NCBI RefSeq assembly: GCF_905115235.1
Contig: NC_051849.1
Coordinates: forward strand, 71,219,017 to 71,283,016
Source: Hermetia illucens
Lineage: Eukaryota; Arthropoda; Insecta; Diptera; Stratiomyidae
DNA length: 64,000 nucleotides
Direction of reading: 5' to 3'
The position numbers and the translations under genes were made by a program. Below are positions 44,701 to 55,414 of this stretch, in pieces. How positions within the stretch are numbered: the first letter of the stretch is position 1; each line of letters starts with the position of its first letter. The notes below the pieces were generated by a model. It made no database searches. It was not told the DNA's origin and saw only the letters and a list, made by a program, of their open reading frames with translations.

Positions 44701-45521
44701 GCTCAGATCTCAGATAATTTTTCCAGAGATTCCGGTTGGCTAGTTTTCGAAAATGTGTAATATATAATGTATATGTATAGTATATGTATGAATATCAAAC
44801 ACAATATGCAATGAAACATACATATTACTCTATATATATTTGTTGAACTATTTGCATTTAGGTAATGTACCTTTATATTAAAAGGGGAACCCTTCAAGTT
44901 TACTACATTTAGCGTCTTTGTGTAAATGTTTATCGTTCACGTAACACATATGATTCATATCACTTCGCTTCTAACATTGAAATCGCAGGGTTCTGACCTT
45001 CTCCGATTATATATGCCAACGATGCAAGAATTATTAAGACCCTGGGCGAAAAATGCATGCGTGGTAAGCATAATTGCTTCTTTCTCGTTTCTTTCTAGAA
45101 AATTAAAAAAAACATTCCCATTAGTTATTATTATCAATTTTCAGAGCCGACGAAAATACTCTGGAAAATCTTTTAAGCCCGCCCAGATAAGTTGTGCTCA
45201 GAGGTTATTTGGTTAATTATACCTTGCACCTTATCAGTCCAGTACCTCTCATTTAGTCTGTAGTCAATCAATTACGCGAGCCGGTATCTGCTAACGAAAA
45301 TTCTAGTCAGTCACTATTGTGGTTTCCAGTGCGAAATTCTGCTTAATTGTGCGATTTTTCTCATTCGGGGCTTAATATAATTTTCCCTAAAACATAAGGT
45401 GTAAGTGTCAATTTTTCCATTTTCTGTGAAAATTCCTTTCATAATTTCGTCAACTGGTTGGAAAAAGAAAGTTTATTGTTTTGTTATTTTGTAGTTCTGT
45501 GAAGGAAAAATAAAAAATTAT
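44701..45521. other. AT-rich stretch without a supported gene
   Basis: A 96-codon frame on the plus strand (44926-45216) and a shorter one on the minus strand show no motif. An irregular TA-rich microsatellite-like patch lies at about 44755-44795. The T runs close to 45510 serve as the Pol III stop of the tRNA-Ser gene. Confidence 0.4.
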
Positions 45522-45603
45522 CGCAGCCGGTAGGATTCGAACCTACGCTCCCAGAGGGAATCTGATTTCGAGTCAGACGCCTTAACCACTCGGCCACGAC
45601 TGC
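45522..45603 (-). tRNA. tRNA-Ser (CGA)
   Basis: 82 nt on the minus strand. The acceptor GCAGTCG pairs with CGGCTGC, with G as discriminator. The A box is TGGCCGAGTGG, the anticodon loop CTCGAAA contains CGA, the long variable arm (TTCCCTCTGGGAGC) typical of serine tRNAs is present, and the B box is GGTTCGAATCC. T runs follow at the 3' side (about 45505-45516). It looks like a functional single gene without intron. Confidence 0.97.
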
Positions 45604-46030
45604 TATACGGGTTGTGATTGGTAGATGTACTCAGTACATTAGACTGCGATTGATGTGTGCGTGTAAATATAGCATGATACATATCTCGTGAGCACATGGT
45701 CGATGAAAATTCCCAGTTGCCTCATTTACTTTAGTCCAACACGTGTATAATTTGATGACAATTATGTACGTGGAAGATAGCATTTTCTCAACAGGGAAAA
45801 ATCTAATATTTACGATTTTTCCATGGGTTGAATGTGTGATTTATTTGGTTCTTGTTGCTGCAACAGCTTCACCCATTTTGCATGTAATATACGCTGTGGA
45901 CGAAGAAATAGCATAGCATAGTCCATTTTCTTTCAAAATCGCATATAAATATAAAGCAAAAGTTAATCTTTTACTTTTTACGTTTTGATATTTAGTTCAT
46001 TTGATAAAACAGGGACATAAAACCATATTA
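45604..46030. other. Stretch between tRNA-Ser and the Tigger element
   Basis: AT-rich, no open frame, no recognisable repeat. Ends with the TA duplicated by the Tigger insertion (46029-46030). Confidence 0.45.
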
Positions 46031-46053
46031 CAGTCGAACCTGGATATAAGGAA
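46031..46053 (+). repeat. Tigger terminal inverted repeat, left
   Basis: 23 bp, identical to the complement of 48375-48397. Confidence 0.95.
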
Positions 46054-46260
46054 CTTGGATATAAGGAAAACTTCTTTAAATGGAACATTTTTTCGTGCAC
46101 CTTCAATTTTCAAAGAAAAAATAACATTTTTCAATTTTTCGAACTTCTATATATGGAATAGAAAACCTCTTTATAAGGAATTCATTTTTTTTCCGGAGCC
46201 TCTATAAATGGAAATTTTTATGTTATTCAGTTGTCATGACCTCTATATATGGAATTTTCC
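46054..46260. repeat. Subterminal repeat array of the Tigger, left
   Basis: Four to six spaced copies of a motif close to CTCTATATATGGAA or TTTATAAGGAA (about 46056, 46146, 46170, 46199, 46231), all in one orientation. The right side has matching copies at about 48277-48350. Transposase-binding sites are a plausible role. Confidence 0.65.
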
Positions 46261-46463
46261 CCTGAACGACAAAAAGGGAAGGTCTTTTTTTTTTCTTAGA
46301 ATCGTGCAATTTTCTATTGTGACACGTTTTGAAATTTTTTGTTTATTCAAAGTTTAATTTGAAACTCGGTGATAGTGGTGACGATTCTTTCACTTGCAAA
46401 TTAAACCTTTTACTGTTCCTTTGCCGCTATAACTTTTGTTTCTTTTAATAATAAAAGGCTGTC

Positions 46464-48090
46464 ATGTCCGAAAACAAGAGAAAAAATTTAAGTTTAAGTG
46501 AGAAATTGAAATTGATAAAGGAGTTTGAAAACGGAAAAACTCGGAATGCAATATCCGCGGAATATTTCGTGCCGCTGTCGACATTGTGTCGTATTTTAAA
46601 AGAAAGCGACAAAATCAAACAAGAGTGTTCTGAAGGACATGGCAAAATAAAAAGAAATCGTAATTCGGAATATCCGAATCTGGAACAGTGTTTAGTGGAG
46701 TGGTTGAAACAGTGCCAAAGCAAGAATGTACCTGTAAATGGACCGATTTTGAAAGAAAAAGCTGAAGAATTTGCTAGGAAGTTGACGATTGGAGGTTTTT
46801 GCGCCAGCAACGGTTGGTTGGATGGCTTTAAAAAAAGAAATGATCTTATTTTTAAAAAAATTTCTGGTGAAAGTGGTGCTGTAGACATCAACGCATGTAG
46901 CCAGTGGATAAACGATCTTCCCGCTTTGCTGGGAGATTATTCTCCTAACGACATTTTCAATGCAGACGAAACAGGGCTCTTTTTTAAATGCTTGCCAGAT
47001 AAGACCTTTACCTTTAAGGGAATTTCGTGTCATGGTGGGAAGTACAGCAAGGAACGTGTCACTATTCTTTTATGTGCGAACATGACTGGCACTGAGAAAT
47101 TACCCGTTTTTCTTATCGGCAAGTCAAGGAAACCCAGATGTTTTGCAGGTGAGTAAAAGATTCTTCGTTCGCTGTTACTGTATAAATGACATTAACAGAA
47201 TAAAGGTTATGAGTCGATAGTTAAAATACTATAGATTTTTTTCTGTTTTAGGCGTGATAACTCTTCCTGTTGAATACAAAAACAATAGCAAAGCATGGAT
47301 GACTGCAGCACTTTTTTCGGAATGGCTTAAGAAAATCGATATTCAGATGCGCCTCGAAAATAGGAAAATTTTACTTTTTATCGATAATTGTACTGCCCAT
47401 TACAGCTCAGATGAACTACAACACATAAAAGTTGTCTACCTACCTCCAAACTCCACCAGCAAGCTGCAGCCCCTAGATCAGGGAGTGATTCAAAATTTTA
47501 AAATTAATTATCGTCGGGAGGTTGTTCGCCATATTTTAACAAATCTCGAAAGCAACGGTAGCTTGGAAATAAACGTTCTCATCGCAATGAGATTTGTGAA
47601 AAAAGCATGGTTATCTGTAACCCAGACCACTATAGCTAACTGTTTTAGGAAAGCAGGGTTCAGGATAAATGGTTTACAAGAGCCCCAATATTCCGAATGG
47701 GACTCTTCACATGAGGAGTTACGGCCTTCATTCCAAGAGTGGTCTGAATTAACTTCCAATGCCGGTGAGAGGGTACCTAGCTTCGAAGATTATGTAAACG
47801 TCGATGAAAATATCGAGGTTACAGGAGAGCAAACAGTCGACGACATTGTGAGCACCCTCCAAATGTGTGACACCAATGAAAACGATAGTGATGAAGATCA
47901 CGGCGATACTCTTGAAATAAAACTTGTAAAGAAGAGGGAAGCGTTAGAGGCACTGCATACTTTAACAAAATTTTTTGAACAGCGTGAAACCGAACCAAAG
48001 ATATTCGAAAATATTATCGCTCTTGAAAGAAACGTTGAAAATGTGGTCACTGATAAACAAACAAAAATATTTGATTTTTTCAAAACTTAA
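46464..48090 (+). CDS. Tigger/pogo-family transposase, two exons, intact
   Basis: Cuts and pastes its element by a DDE reaction at TA targets. Exons 46464-47148 and 47252-48090 join in phase 1 (donor CAG|GTGAGT, acceptor TTTTAG|GC), giving 507 residues with no stop. Residues 8-50 are the pogo/CENP-B N-terminal helix-turn-helix (LSLSEKLKLIKEFENG), and about 68-135 the CENPB-type DNA-binding domain (GPILKEKAEEFA, GWLDGFKKR). The catalytic domain has Asp168 (FNADETGLF), Asp273 (LLFIDNCTAH) and Asp304 (LQPLDQGVI), a DD30D spacing as expected for pogo/Tigger. The C-terminus is acidic and ends IFDFFKT. Start context is GTCATGTCC. It is sandwiched between its own terminal repeats. Confidence 0.94.
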
Positions 48091-48374
48091 TATCTATGAG
48101 ATAGACACTCATTCCATTTATGTATTCGACTGATTACAGTGACGACTTATGAAATAAAGAATCTTTGATATTGATATACTCTTTTTAATTTTATTTATCA
48201 TGCGGATTATTTATTTGTATTTAAATGAAAACTCAAAGTTGCTGTAATACTAAATACACCAGGTGATTTTAAAAACCTGGATAAAAGGAATTTTTTGCTG
48301 AAAGCCTCTGTATAAGGAAAACTGGATAAATGGAAAACTTGTTTATAAGGAATTTAAGTGAGTTTCCCTTGCAA

Positions 48375-48397
48375 TTCCTTATATCCAGGTTCGACTG
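48375..48397 (-). repeat. Tigger terminal inverted repeat, right
   Basis: 23 bp, inverted copy of 46031-46053, followed by the TA duplication. Confidence 0.95.
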
Positions 48398-48514
48398 TAT
48401 TTGGTAAATCAAATTCAACTTAACATTGGGTACTCACAATTAAAGTGGACATAGGAACAATGGACTGGAACAGGGGACTGACCATTATTTTTTATAACTG
48501 CTTCACATAGAGGG

Positions 48515-48720
48515 GGCAAAATTGAAATTCGGACACCATCGTTTTTAGTAGAATGCAATGCACAGCCTGTTGGATACAAATACAAAGAAAATTGACGAAA
48601 AAGGATAAAATAAAACCCTTGCTGAGAGCGAATAACAAAAGAACCTCTATTTTCGTAGATGATATTGAAATCCGGACAGAGATAAAAAATCGTAATACAG
48701 TTGAGATTCACAAAAGGTGA
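48515..48720. repeat. Inverted-repeat arm 1 (partner at 54.1-54.33 kb)
   Basis: About 200 bp matching, in reverse orientation, the segment 54.10-54.33 kb. Read on the minus sense of arm 2 and the plus sense of arm 1, both encode a similar peptide with KKD-IKPLLR-NNKR-SIFV. Similarity looks around 75-80 percent by eye. The parent element is unknown. Confidence 0.65.
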
Positions 48721-48825
48721 TAAGTCAAATATACGGCAAAGTTGGCTAGGTTTCGGCCACCCCAGAAAACTCTAAAAAAACTCTTCCCTTTTCGAAATTT
48801 TTTTTTTCAAATTGATTTTGTGTAA

Positions 48826-49832
48826 ATAGACTTCCCGCGTTAGAAAGTGATTACATGTTTTTTACGCCGAAATAGTAGTTTCACTTGTCCAATTACTACA
48901 TCCCCTAAGAAAAAACAATTCGGTACGTTCATTTGTTAATTATAATAGTTTAAAAATTGAATTCTCACAAGTTGGAAAAGAAACCGCGATGATTGACTGA
49001 CACTTCATGTGACGTCATCGAGCGAGCAATTTGAATCTTACCTAAGTGAAAGTTCCGGTTTAGTGTTTATTACTTGTTACTTTTCAAGTAATCAATCAGT
49101 TTTTAACAGGAAAGTGGGAAATCAATGCGTGCATGGACAATCCTTCAATTACTTTACGATTCGGCAGTAATAGTAACAAACGATATAGCAAATTACGACA
49201 TCTTTACATGAACGGTGATGAAACGTACGTTTCTGAAAGATTCACAGGTCGCAAAAAAAGGATTTGCACACGGCGGGATTCGAACCTTGGGCAGGTTGAA
49301 TATATTGCGGAAGCCCTTCTCTTGTGACTTGATTTGAAGTAGTGACACAAAATTTCAACCGAATATATCATCAGTTTAGATTGGAGCTAAAGTTTAAAAA
49401 ACGTTAAATCACATTGAAATGATCATCACAATTTAAACTTCACTCCAAAGAAACTCGATTCCGTTCGACGATGGCGATTCATTTCTTCACAGCCAAAAAA
49501 GTTTTCTGCGGGGTTTTCATGGAGTTATTTGCGCAGCAAGGCACGAAACAATATTTCATCGTCCTCCTTCGTATTTTAAGCGGGAAATTAATTTTGACAG
49601 TTTTATATTTTTATGAGTAACTGTCAGTTGCCGGGCTACTGAAGTTTCCTGGCTCGAGTTGTTACGTCACACAACATGGCGCGGGCTTTTCAGTCTGATT
49701 GAATTTGGTTGAAGTTTAAAATGCTGATAATTTTAAAGACGTTTTTTTCAAAAACGGTTTGAGAGTTTGTTAGATTGCACCATAGAAGTGATTTCTGTCG
49801 TTATTGAAAATAAAGCGGGGAGTCTATTGTTA
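48826..49832. mobile_element. AATAGACTCCCCGC-family non-autonomous element, about 1 kb
   Basis: Left end AATAGACTTCCCGCG and right end GCGGGGAGTCTATT are inverted. It has no transposase. It carries the tRNA-like module GGGATTCGAACCTTGGGC (minus sense B box) at about 49272-49336, and a GAGTAACTGTCAGTTGCCG right half shared with 53.19-53.67 kb. Insertion-site duplication could not be defined. Confidence 0.75.
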
Positions 49833-50009
49833 CTGTTTGAATATTTGCATGAAACAATAGAACATTATTGCGATCGATATTAACCGTTAGTTAAGGGCAA
49901 AGTTAAGGCAAACAGAGGGTAAATATACAAAGTGGCGTCAAGTGCCTATGACAAAATGTTCAGGAGAACTTATCACAAGATAGAATACCAAGCTATAGAA
50001 AGAAAGCCA
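49833..50009. repeat. Shared flank of the duplicated right half
   Basis: TGTTACTGTTTGAATATTTGCATG...CGATATTAACCGTTA recurs after the partial copy at 53.68-53.73 kb with a few changes. The duplication therefore extends past the element terminus by about 60 bp. Confidence 0.6.
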
Positions 50010-53000
50010 TATACCATCATCATCAACGGCGCAACAACCGGTATCCGGTCTAGGCCTGCCTTAATAAGGAACTCCAGACATCCCGGTTTTGCGCCGAGGT
50101 CCACCAATTCGATATCCCTAAAAGCTGTCTGGCATCCTGACCTACGCCATCGCTCCATCTCCGACAGGGTCTGCCTCGTCTTCTTTTTCTTCCATAGATA
50201 TTGCCCTTATAAACTTTCCGGGCTGGATCACTATCATTCATACGGATTAAGTGACCCGCCCACCGTAACCTATTGAGCCGGATTTTATCCACAACTTGAC
50301 GGTCATGGTATCGCTCATAGGTTTCGTCATTATGTAGGCTACGGAATCGTCCATCCTCATGTAGGGGGTCAAAAATTCTTCGGAAGATTCTTTTCTCGAA
50401 CGCGGTCAAGAGTACGCAATTTTTCTTGCTAAGAACCCAATTTTCCGAGGAATACATAAGGACTGCCAAAATCATATTCTTGAATGCTAAGAGCTTTAGC
50501 CCCATAGTGAGACAATGAGACAAGCGAACAAGTTTTATAAGCTGAAATAGGCTCTGTTGGCTGCCAACAACAGTGCGTGGATTTCATCATTATTGCTTTT
50601 ATGGGTTATCATTTTCAGGAGAAATTTTCAACTGTCTCAAAGTTATAGTTTCCTATCTTTACTGTTTTCGTTTGACCAGCGGGATTCGATGCTGTTGGTT
50701 CTTTGGTTTTTGGCGCTGACGTTGCCACAATGTACTTCCTCTTGCCTTCATTAATGTATATCTCGAGATCTCGCTCTGTCTGCTCGATTTGGATGAAGTT
50801 ACATCTCGAGTTGTTCTTCCCATAATGACAATATCGTTAGCGTAGGTCAGTTGTTGGGTGGACTTGAAGAAGATAGTACCTCTCCCATTCACATCTGCAT
50901 CGCGGATCACTTTCTCCAGGGCCAGGTTAAAGAGGACGTATGATAGGGCATCTCCTTGTCTTAGACCGTTGTTGATGTCGAATGGTCTGGAGAGTGATCC
51001 TGCTGCTTTTATCTAACCTCGCATCTATGCTATCATAGGCGGCTTTAAAGTCGATGAACAAATGGTGCAACTGATGTCCATATTCCAACAGTTTTTATAT
51101 CGTTTGTCGCAGAGAGAAAATCTGATCTCTCCTTAGTATAGGCGAATGATGTTCTGGGCGTATGCGGTTATCGGGCCTAGCAAGATAGCTGAGAATATCT
51201 TATAGATGGTACTGAACAAAGTGATTTCCCTAAAATTTGCTGCGCTGTGTGATATCTCCCTGTTTATGTATGAGACAGATAATCATTTTTTGCCAGTCGT
51301 CAGGCATTGATTCGCTGTCCCACACCTTGAGCACAAGTTGATAAACCACTTGGTGTAATTGGTCGCCTCCATATTTAACCAATTCGGTTGTAATTCCATC
51401 GGCACCTGGCGACTTATGAATTTTAAGCCGACGAATTGCACGGACTGTTTCTCCTATACTTGGTGGTGGCAGTATTTCTTCGTCGTCTTCAGTTGGCGGG
51501 ACCTCCAACTCGCCGATGTTCTGGTTGTTCTGTAATTCATCAAAGTACTCAACCCATCGCTCCAATATGCCTATTTTATCGGAAATCAGATTTCCCTCTT
51601 TGTTTCGGCAGGATGAACATCGAGGTGTATAAGGCTTCATCCTGTTGATTTGTTGGTAAAACTTGCGCGCCTGGTGCGGTTGCTCCTTGTACTTTTCGAG
51701 TTCACAGACTTGTTGGTTCTCCCAGGCTTGCTTTTTCCGTCTGTAAAGTCGTTTTTCCGGTCGCCGAAGTTCGTGCTAAGTCTCTGCGCGTGCCCGCGTT
51801 CTTTGAGAATGTGGCATTACTTGGTATGCAACGTTCTTCCGTTCCATTACATTCATCGTCAAACCAGCCCTTCCGACTCCTTTTGCGGTTGGGGCCAATT
51901 ATTTTTGTGGACGTATTTGTGATAACGTTCTTCAGGTGATTGTGAAGATCATTTGTTAATGCTCCATTTCCAGGTTCTCTGTTGACTGCAGTTATTGCGG
52001 CATCCATTTAACTCTTGTAGGTGTTGCGGAGGGCTGTGTTGTGGATAGCTTCAGTGTTAACTCTCACCTGATTGTCAGAGGGGATTCTGGGTGGTGTTGT
52101 TATTCGAGCTCAGAGCACCATGCCAACGAGATAGTGATCCGAGTCTATATTGGCCCCCTATATATTCTGACATTGATCAAGGCTGAGAGGTGGCGGCGTT
52201 CAATCAACACGTGTTCAATTTGGTTGAAAGTGATCCCGTCTGAAGAGGCCCATGTATGTTTGTGGACCGCTTTCCGCGCAAACCAGGTATTTCCAACAAC
52301 CATTTCGTGTGACCCTGCTAATTGAATAATCTGAAGTCCGTTATCATTTGTATTTCGATGTAAGCTTTGGGAGCCAACGTATCGCCTGAATACGGGCTCC
52401 TTCCCTACTTGGCTGTTAAAATCCCCAAGTATGATTTTGATATCATATTTGGGACAGGCTTCGAGGGTTCGCTCTACTGCCTCGTAGAAGGTATTCTTCC
52501 GCGACTCTGCAGTCTCTTCTGTAGGGGCGTGAACGTTAATGAGGCTTATATTTCTAAATTTGCCTTGCAGGCGCAGAGTGCATAGCCGTTTGTTTAAGTT
52601 TTGAAAGCCGATAACAGGAGGTTTCATTTTTTGGGTGACTAGCACATGGTTTACTGGATGGCCACAATAATATATGGTGTAGCGGCTCTTCTCCAGGAAA
52701 CCGGTCCCTGTCCAACACATCTCCTGTAACGCTGTTACATCAGCCCTATATTGGGACAGGGTATCGACTAGCTGCCCAGCAGCTTCATTTCTGTACAGCG
52801 GGCGAACGTTCCACGAGAAAATGTACAAATCGTTATTCCTTCGTCGTAGGGGATTTGTCATTGTATAATTTGTCCAGTCCGAGGCTCCTGTTGTGGCTTC
52901 GTAACTTCAGTTTTTCGTGTAGGGTTGTCAGCCCTACCCAACCCCCAACCTGGAGGACCAGTTAGTACAGTTTATCCCGTTTTTAGGCGCGGGAGACTCG

Positions 53001-53180
53001 CCTTCATCCTTCTCCGTGTGCAGATTTTCGTTAATAAAGAGCTCCCAGCGGTCACCACGTGGAGGTGGAGATAGAGTTTCGTAGTAGAGGTGTTGGTGTT
53101 GGTTCAGCAGGCGTTTCCCAGGTTTTATGCTCCATCGTGGGTACCAATCTACGTCTTGCCCTGGGACCTATAAAACCCTT
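50010..53180 (-). mobile_element. RTE-A LINE copy, longest in the window
   Basis: Minus strand, 5' near 53.18 kb. Endonuclease from 52861 (SWNVRPLYRNEAAGQLVDTLSQ, then TALQEMCW with the catalytic Glu, INVHAPTEE, IILGDFNSQVG, and NQIEHVLI). Linker 52.0-51.7 kb (KGWFDDECN). RT start at 51640-51230 (KSPGADGITTELVKYGG; MPDDWQKMIICLIHKQGD). YANDIVIMGRTTRDV near 50.83 kb, where YADD reads YAND. C-terminus 50523-50050 with YSSENWVLSKK, KIRLNRLRWAGHLIRM and GRKRRRGRPCRRW. The 3' end is GCGCCGTTGATGATGATG at about 50.01 kb. About 3.1 kb, with an RT core partly deleted and several frame changes. Inactive. Confidence 0.88.
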
Positions 53181-53189
53181 TGACCACTT

Positions 53190-53740
53190 TTGAATAATAG
53201 TGGCACAAAATTTCGACCCAATATATTATTAATTTAGATTGGAGTTAAAGTTCAAAAAAATATGTTAACTCCCTCACAATTTAAACCTGACTGCACTGGA
53301 TTCCGTCCGACGATGGCGATTCACTTTTTCATAGCCAAAAAAGCGTTCTGTGGGGGTTTTATGGAGTTATTTGTGCAACAAGGCAGGAAGCAATATTTCA
53401 CCGTCCTCCTTGGCATTTCAAGCGGGAAATTAATTTTGATAGTTTTATATTTTTATGAGTAACTGCCAGTTGCCGGACTACTGAAGTTTCTAGGCTCGAG
53501 CTGTGACGTCACACAACATGGCGCAGGCTTTTCAGTATGTTTGAATTTGGTTGAAGTTTAAAATGCTGATAATTTTAAACACAGTTTTTTTTTTCAAAAA
53601 CGGTTTTTGAGCGTTTTGTTAGATTGCAACATAGAAGTGATTTCCGTCATTGAAAATAAGGCGAGGAGTCTATTGTTACTGTTTGGATGTTTGCAAGAAA
53701 CAATAATGTTATTGCGATCGGTATTAACCGTTATGAAATA
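53190..53740. repeat. Duplicated right half of AATAGACTCCCCGC-family element plus flank
   Basis: Matches 49340-49892 closely, including GACGATGGCGATTCA, ATGGAGTTATTTG, GAGTAACTG-CAGTTGCCGG, the end GAGGAGTCTATT (53664 region) and the following CGATCGGTATTAACCGTTA. The left half is absent where the RTE copy ends. Confidence 0.75.
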
Positions 53741-54099
53741 TGTGTATTCAGTATATTTTTTAACTTCAGTGCACGTGTGTGGCATATTACGGAGCGGATG
53801 ACGTGGGTAATGTAGTATTCTTGGAGACCAATATGGATGCGAATATGTTCACCGAAATTAAAAAAAAACTGCATGCCGGCGCAGAGAAATTGGGATTTGT
53901 CAAGCATTCAAAGTGCTGAAAGTGCCGAAACGAATAAAGCGTGAAAAATACGCGTGTGGTGTATTTAAATGCACTAAGTTACGCAAAACCTTTTCACAAT
54001 CCTTTGATTGCAATATTATTGAGAATTTGCGGCCAGTAAAGTCTGTATATGAGCTAAAAGTCTCCATACGGAGCATGAACTAATAATTTTTTTTTGAGT

Positions 54100-54335
54100 T
54101 TTTAATGTCATTGCGATTTCTTAGTTTTAACCAGATTTTAATTTTGCCTACAAAAATAGAGTTTCTTTTGTTATTCGTCCTCAGCAATGGTTTTATTTGA
54201 TCCTTTTTCGTTGATTTTGTTTGCATTATATTCAAGAGAGTGTACGTTACGTTCTTGTCAAAAAACGAAACATGTACTTTCTGAACACTTATGTGTTGCG
54301 TACGACGGTGTCCGCATTTCAATTTTGCTGATTAT
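54100..54335. repeat. Inverted-repeat arm 2 (partner at 48.5-48.7 kb)
   Basis: The reverse complement reads GACGAATAACAAAAGAAACT and AAAATTGAAATGCGGACACC, matching arm 1. A minus-strand frame (54322-54080, 80 codons) encodes STKKDQIKPLLRTNNKRNSIFV. Probably two copies of one unnamed mobile element in opposite orientation. Confidence 0.65.
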
Positions 54336-55410
54336 ATTTTTTATAACTGCTGCTCTATTAATGGATAAGACAATCGAGCTCCACAATTTCTACATTGCTT
54401 CCCATAACTCTTAGCAGTTATTGAATTTTTTCGTCCAATTTTTACCTTGGTCCTATTTTAAAAATTTTGAGTGGCAGGAGCTGGTCAGTCAAGATATTCA
54501 ATATTTTGTTCTAAAATGTAGTCGTTAACCAACTTTGACGGATGATCAGTCATCATCCATGGATATCCATACGGTTCTATTATAATTTTTATATAATAAG
54601 ATAGACGTGCTTATGAATATTGCCATATATTCTTAGTAACGGCCCACTTGTCGCCAAGAAAACGTTCCCCAAATCTTGATGTTATGTCCGCCATGATTTT
54701 TCCGCAGTGCACAAATGTTCTCTGGTTAGGACCTCGTTTTATCTCTGAAACGAATCCTTTCCAAAAATTAAGATCCTATTTCAAATGATACGGGCTCCTT
54801 TTTATGTTTTTTTTGCAGGAGCGGTATTTTTTCTACTGACTTGTTCAAAAAGCTAATCGTGAAACTACCTGGAAAACCTTAAATTTTTACGAAAAAAAAA
54901 GATGGAATCCTGTAGGCGGGGCTTTTCAATCAAATATAGGTTTCCATTTGTGTGAAGAGGTGATGATGGTAGTGCACATTGTAGCATTTGTTATAGAAAT
55001 TTTCTAGCTAAGTGCATAATTAATCGTAGAAAGTGGCGATCCGAATAATATCATAATTTTAATTAGTCATTTTTCACTCAGCCTGGTTACATGGATTCGC
55101 ACACAAGAAAACTGCCGGTTTATATGCAAACATGACAAACAATACACATAAGAGATGTTCTCCGAACTTGTAACCTTCACTCGGTTCAAATCGAATGACT
55201 CATTTTTTGTCCCACTTTTACTTTCGAGTTTCATTTCCTCTGTATAGTCTTCTTGGCTGAACATCACTGAATCATCTCCTCGGAAGCCTACAGCCCACGC
55301 TAATTCTCATTTCTTCAGTTATTTCGAATGCTATTTTGACAATTTAAAAGGACTACTTTTATCTTTTCTGACCATAGCTTTATCCCGGCGAATGGTGGTT
55401 TGGTTTGTAT
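54336..55410. other. Unassigned AT-rich stretch
   Basis: Only short frames, none with a motif. A 66-codon minus-strand frame at 55267-55067 is not supported by anything else. Confidence 0.35.
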
Positions 55411-55414
55411 TCTT

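Larger units (their letters stand above)
46031..48397 (+). mobile_element. Complete Tigger/pogo DNA transposon
   Basis: 2367 bp. The two ends are identical inverted repeats of 23 bp (46031-46053 and 48375-48397), beginning CAGTCGAACCTGGATATAAG. A TA duplication flanks them (46029-46030 and 48398-48399). Inside lies one transposase gene with an intron and a polyA signal AATAAA at 48153. Both sub-terminal regions carry repeated TATAWRGGAA-type motifs. Ends and coding region are undamaged, so it inserted recently and could be active. Confidence 0.95.
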
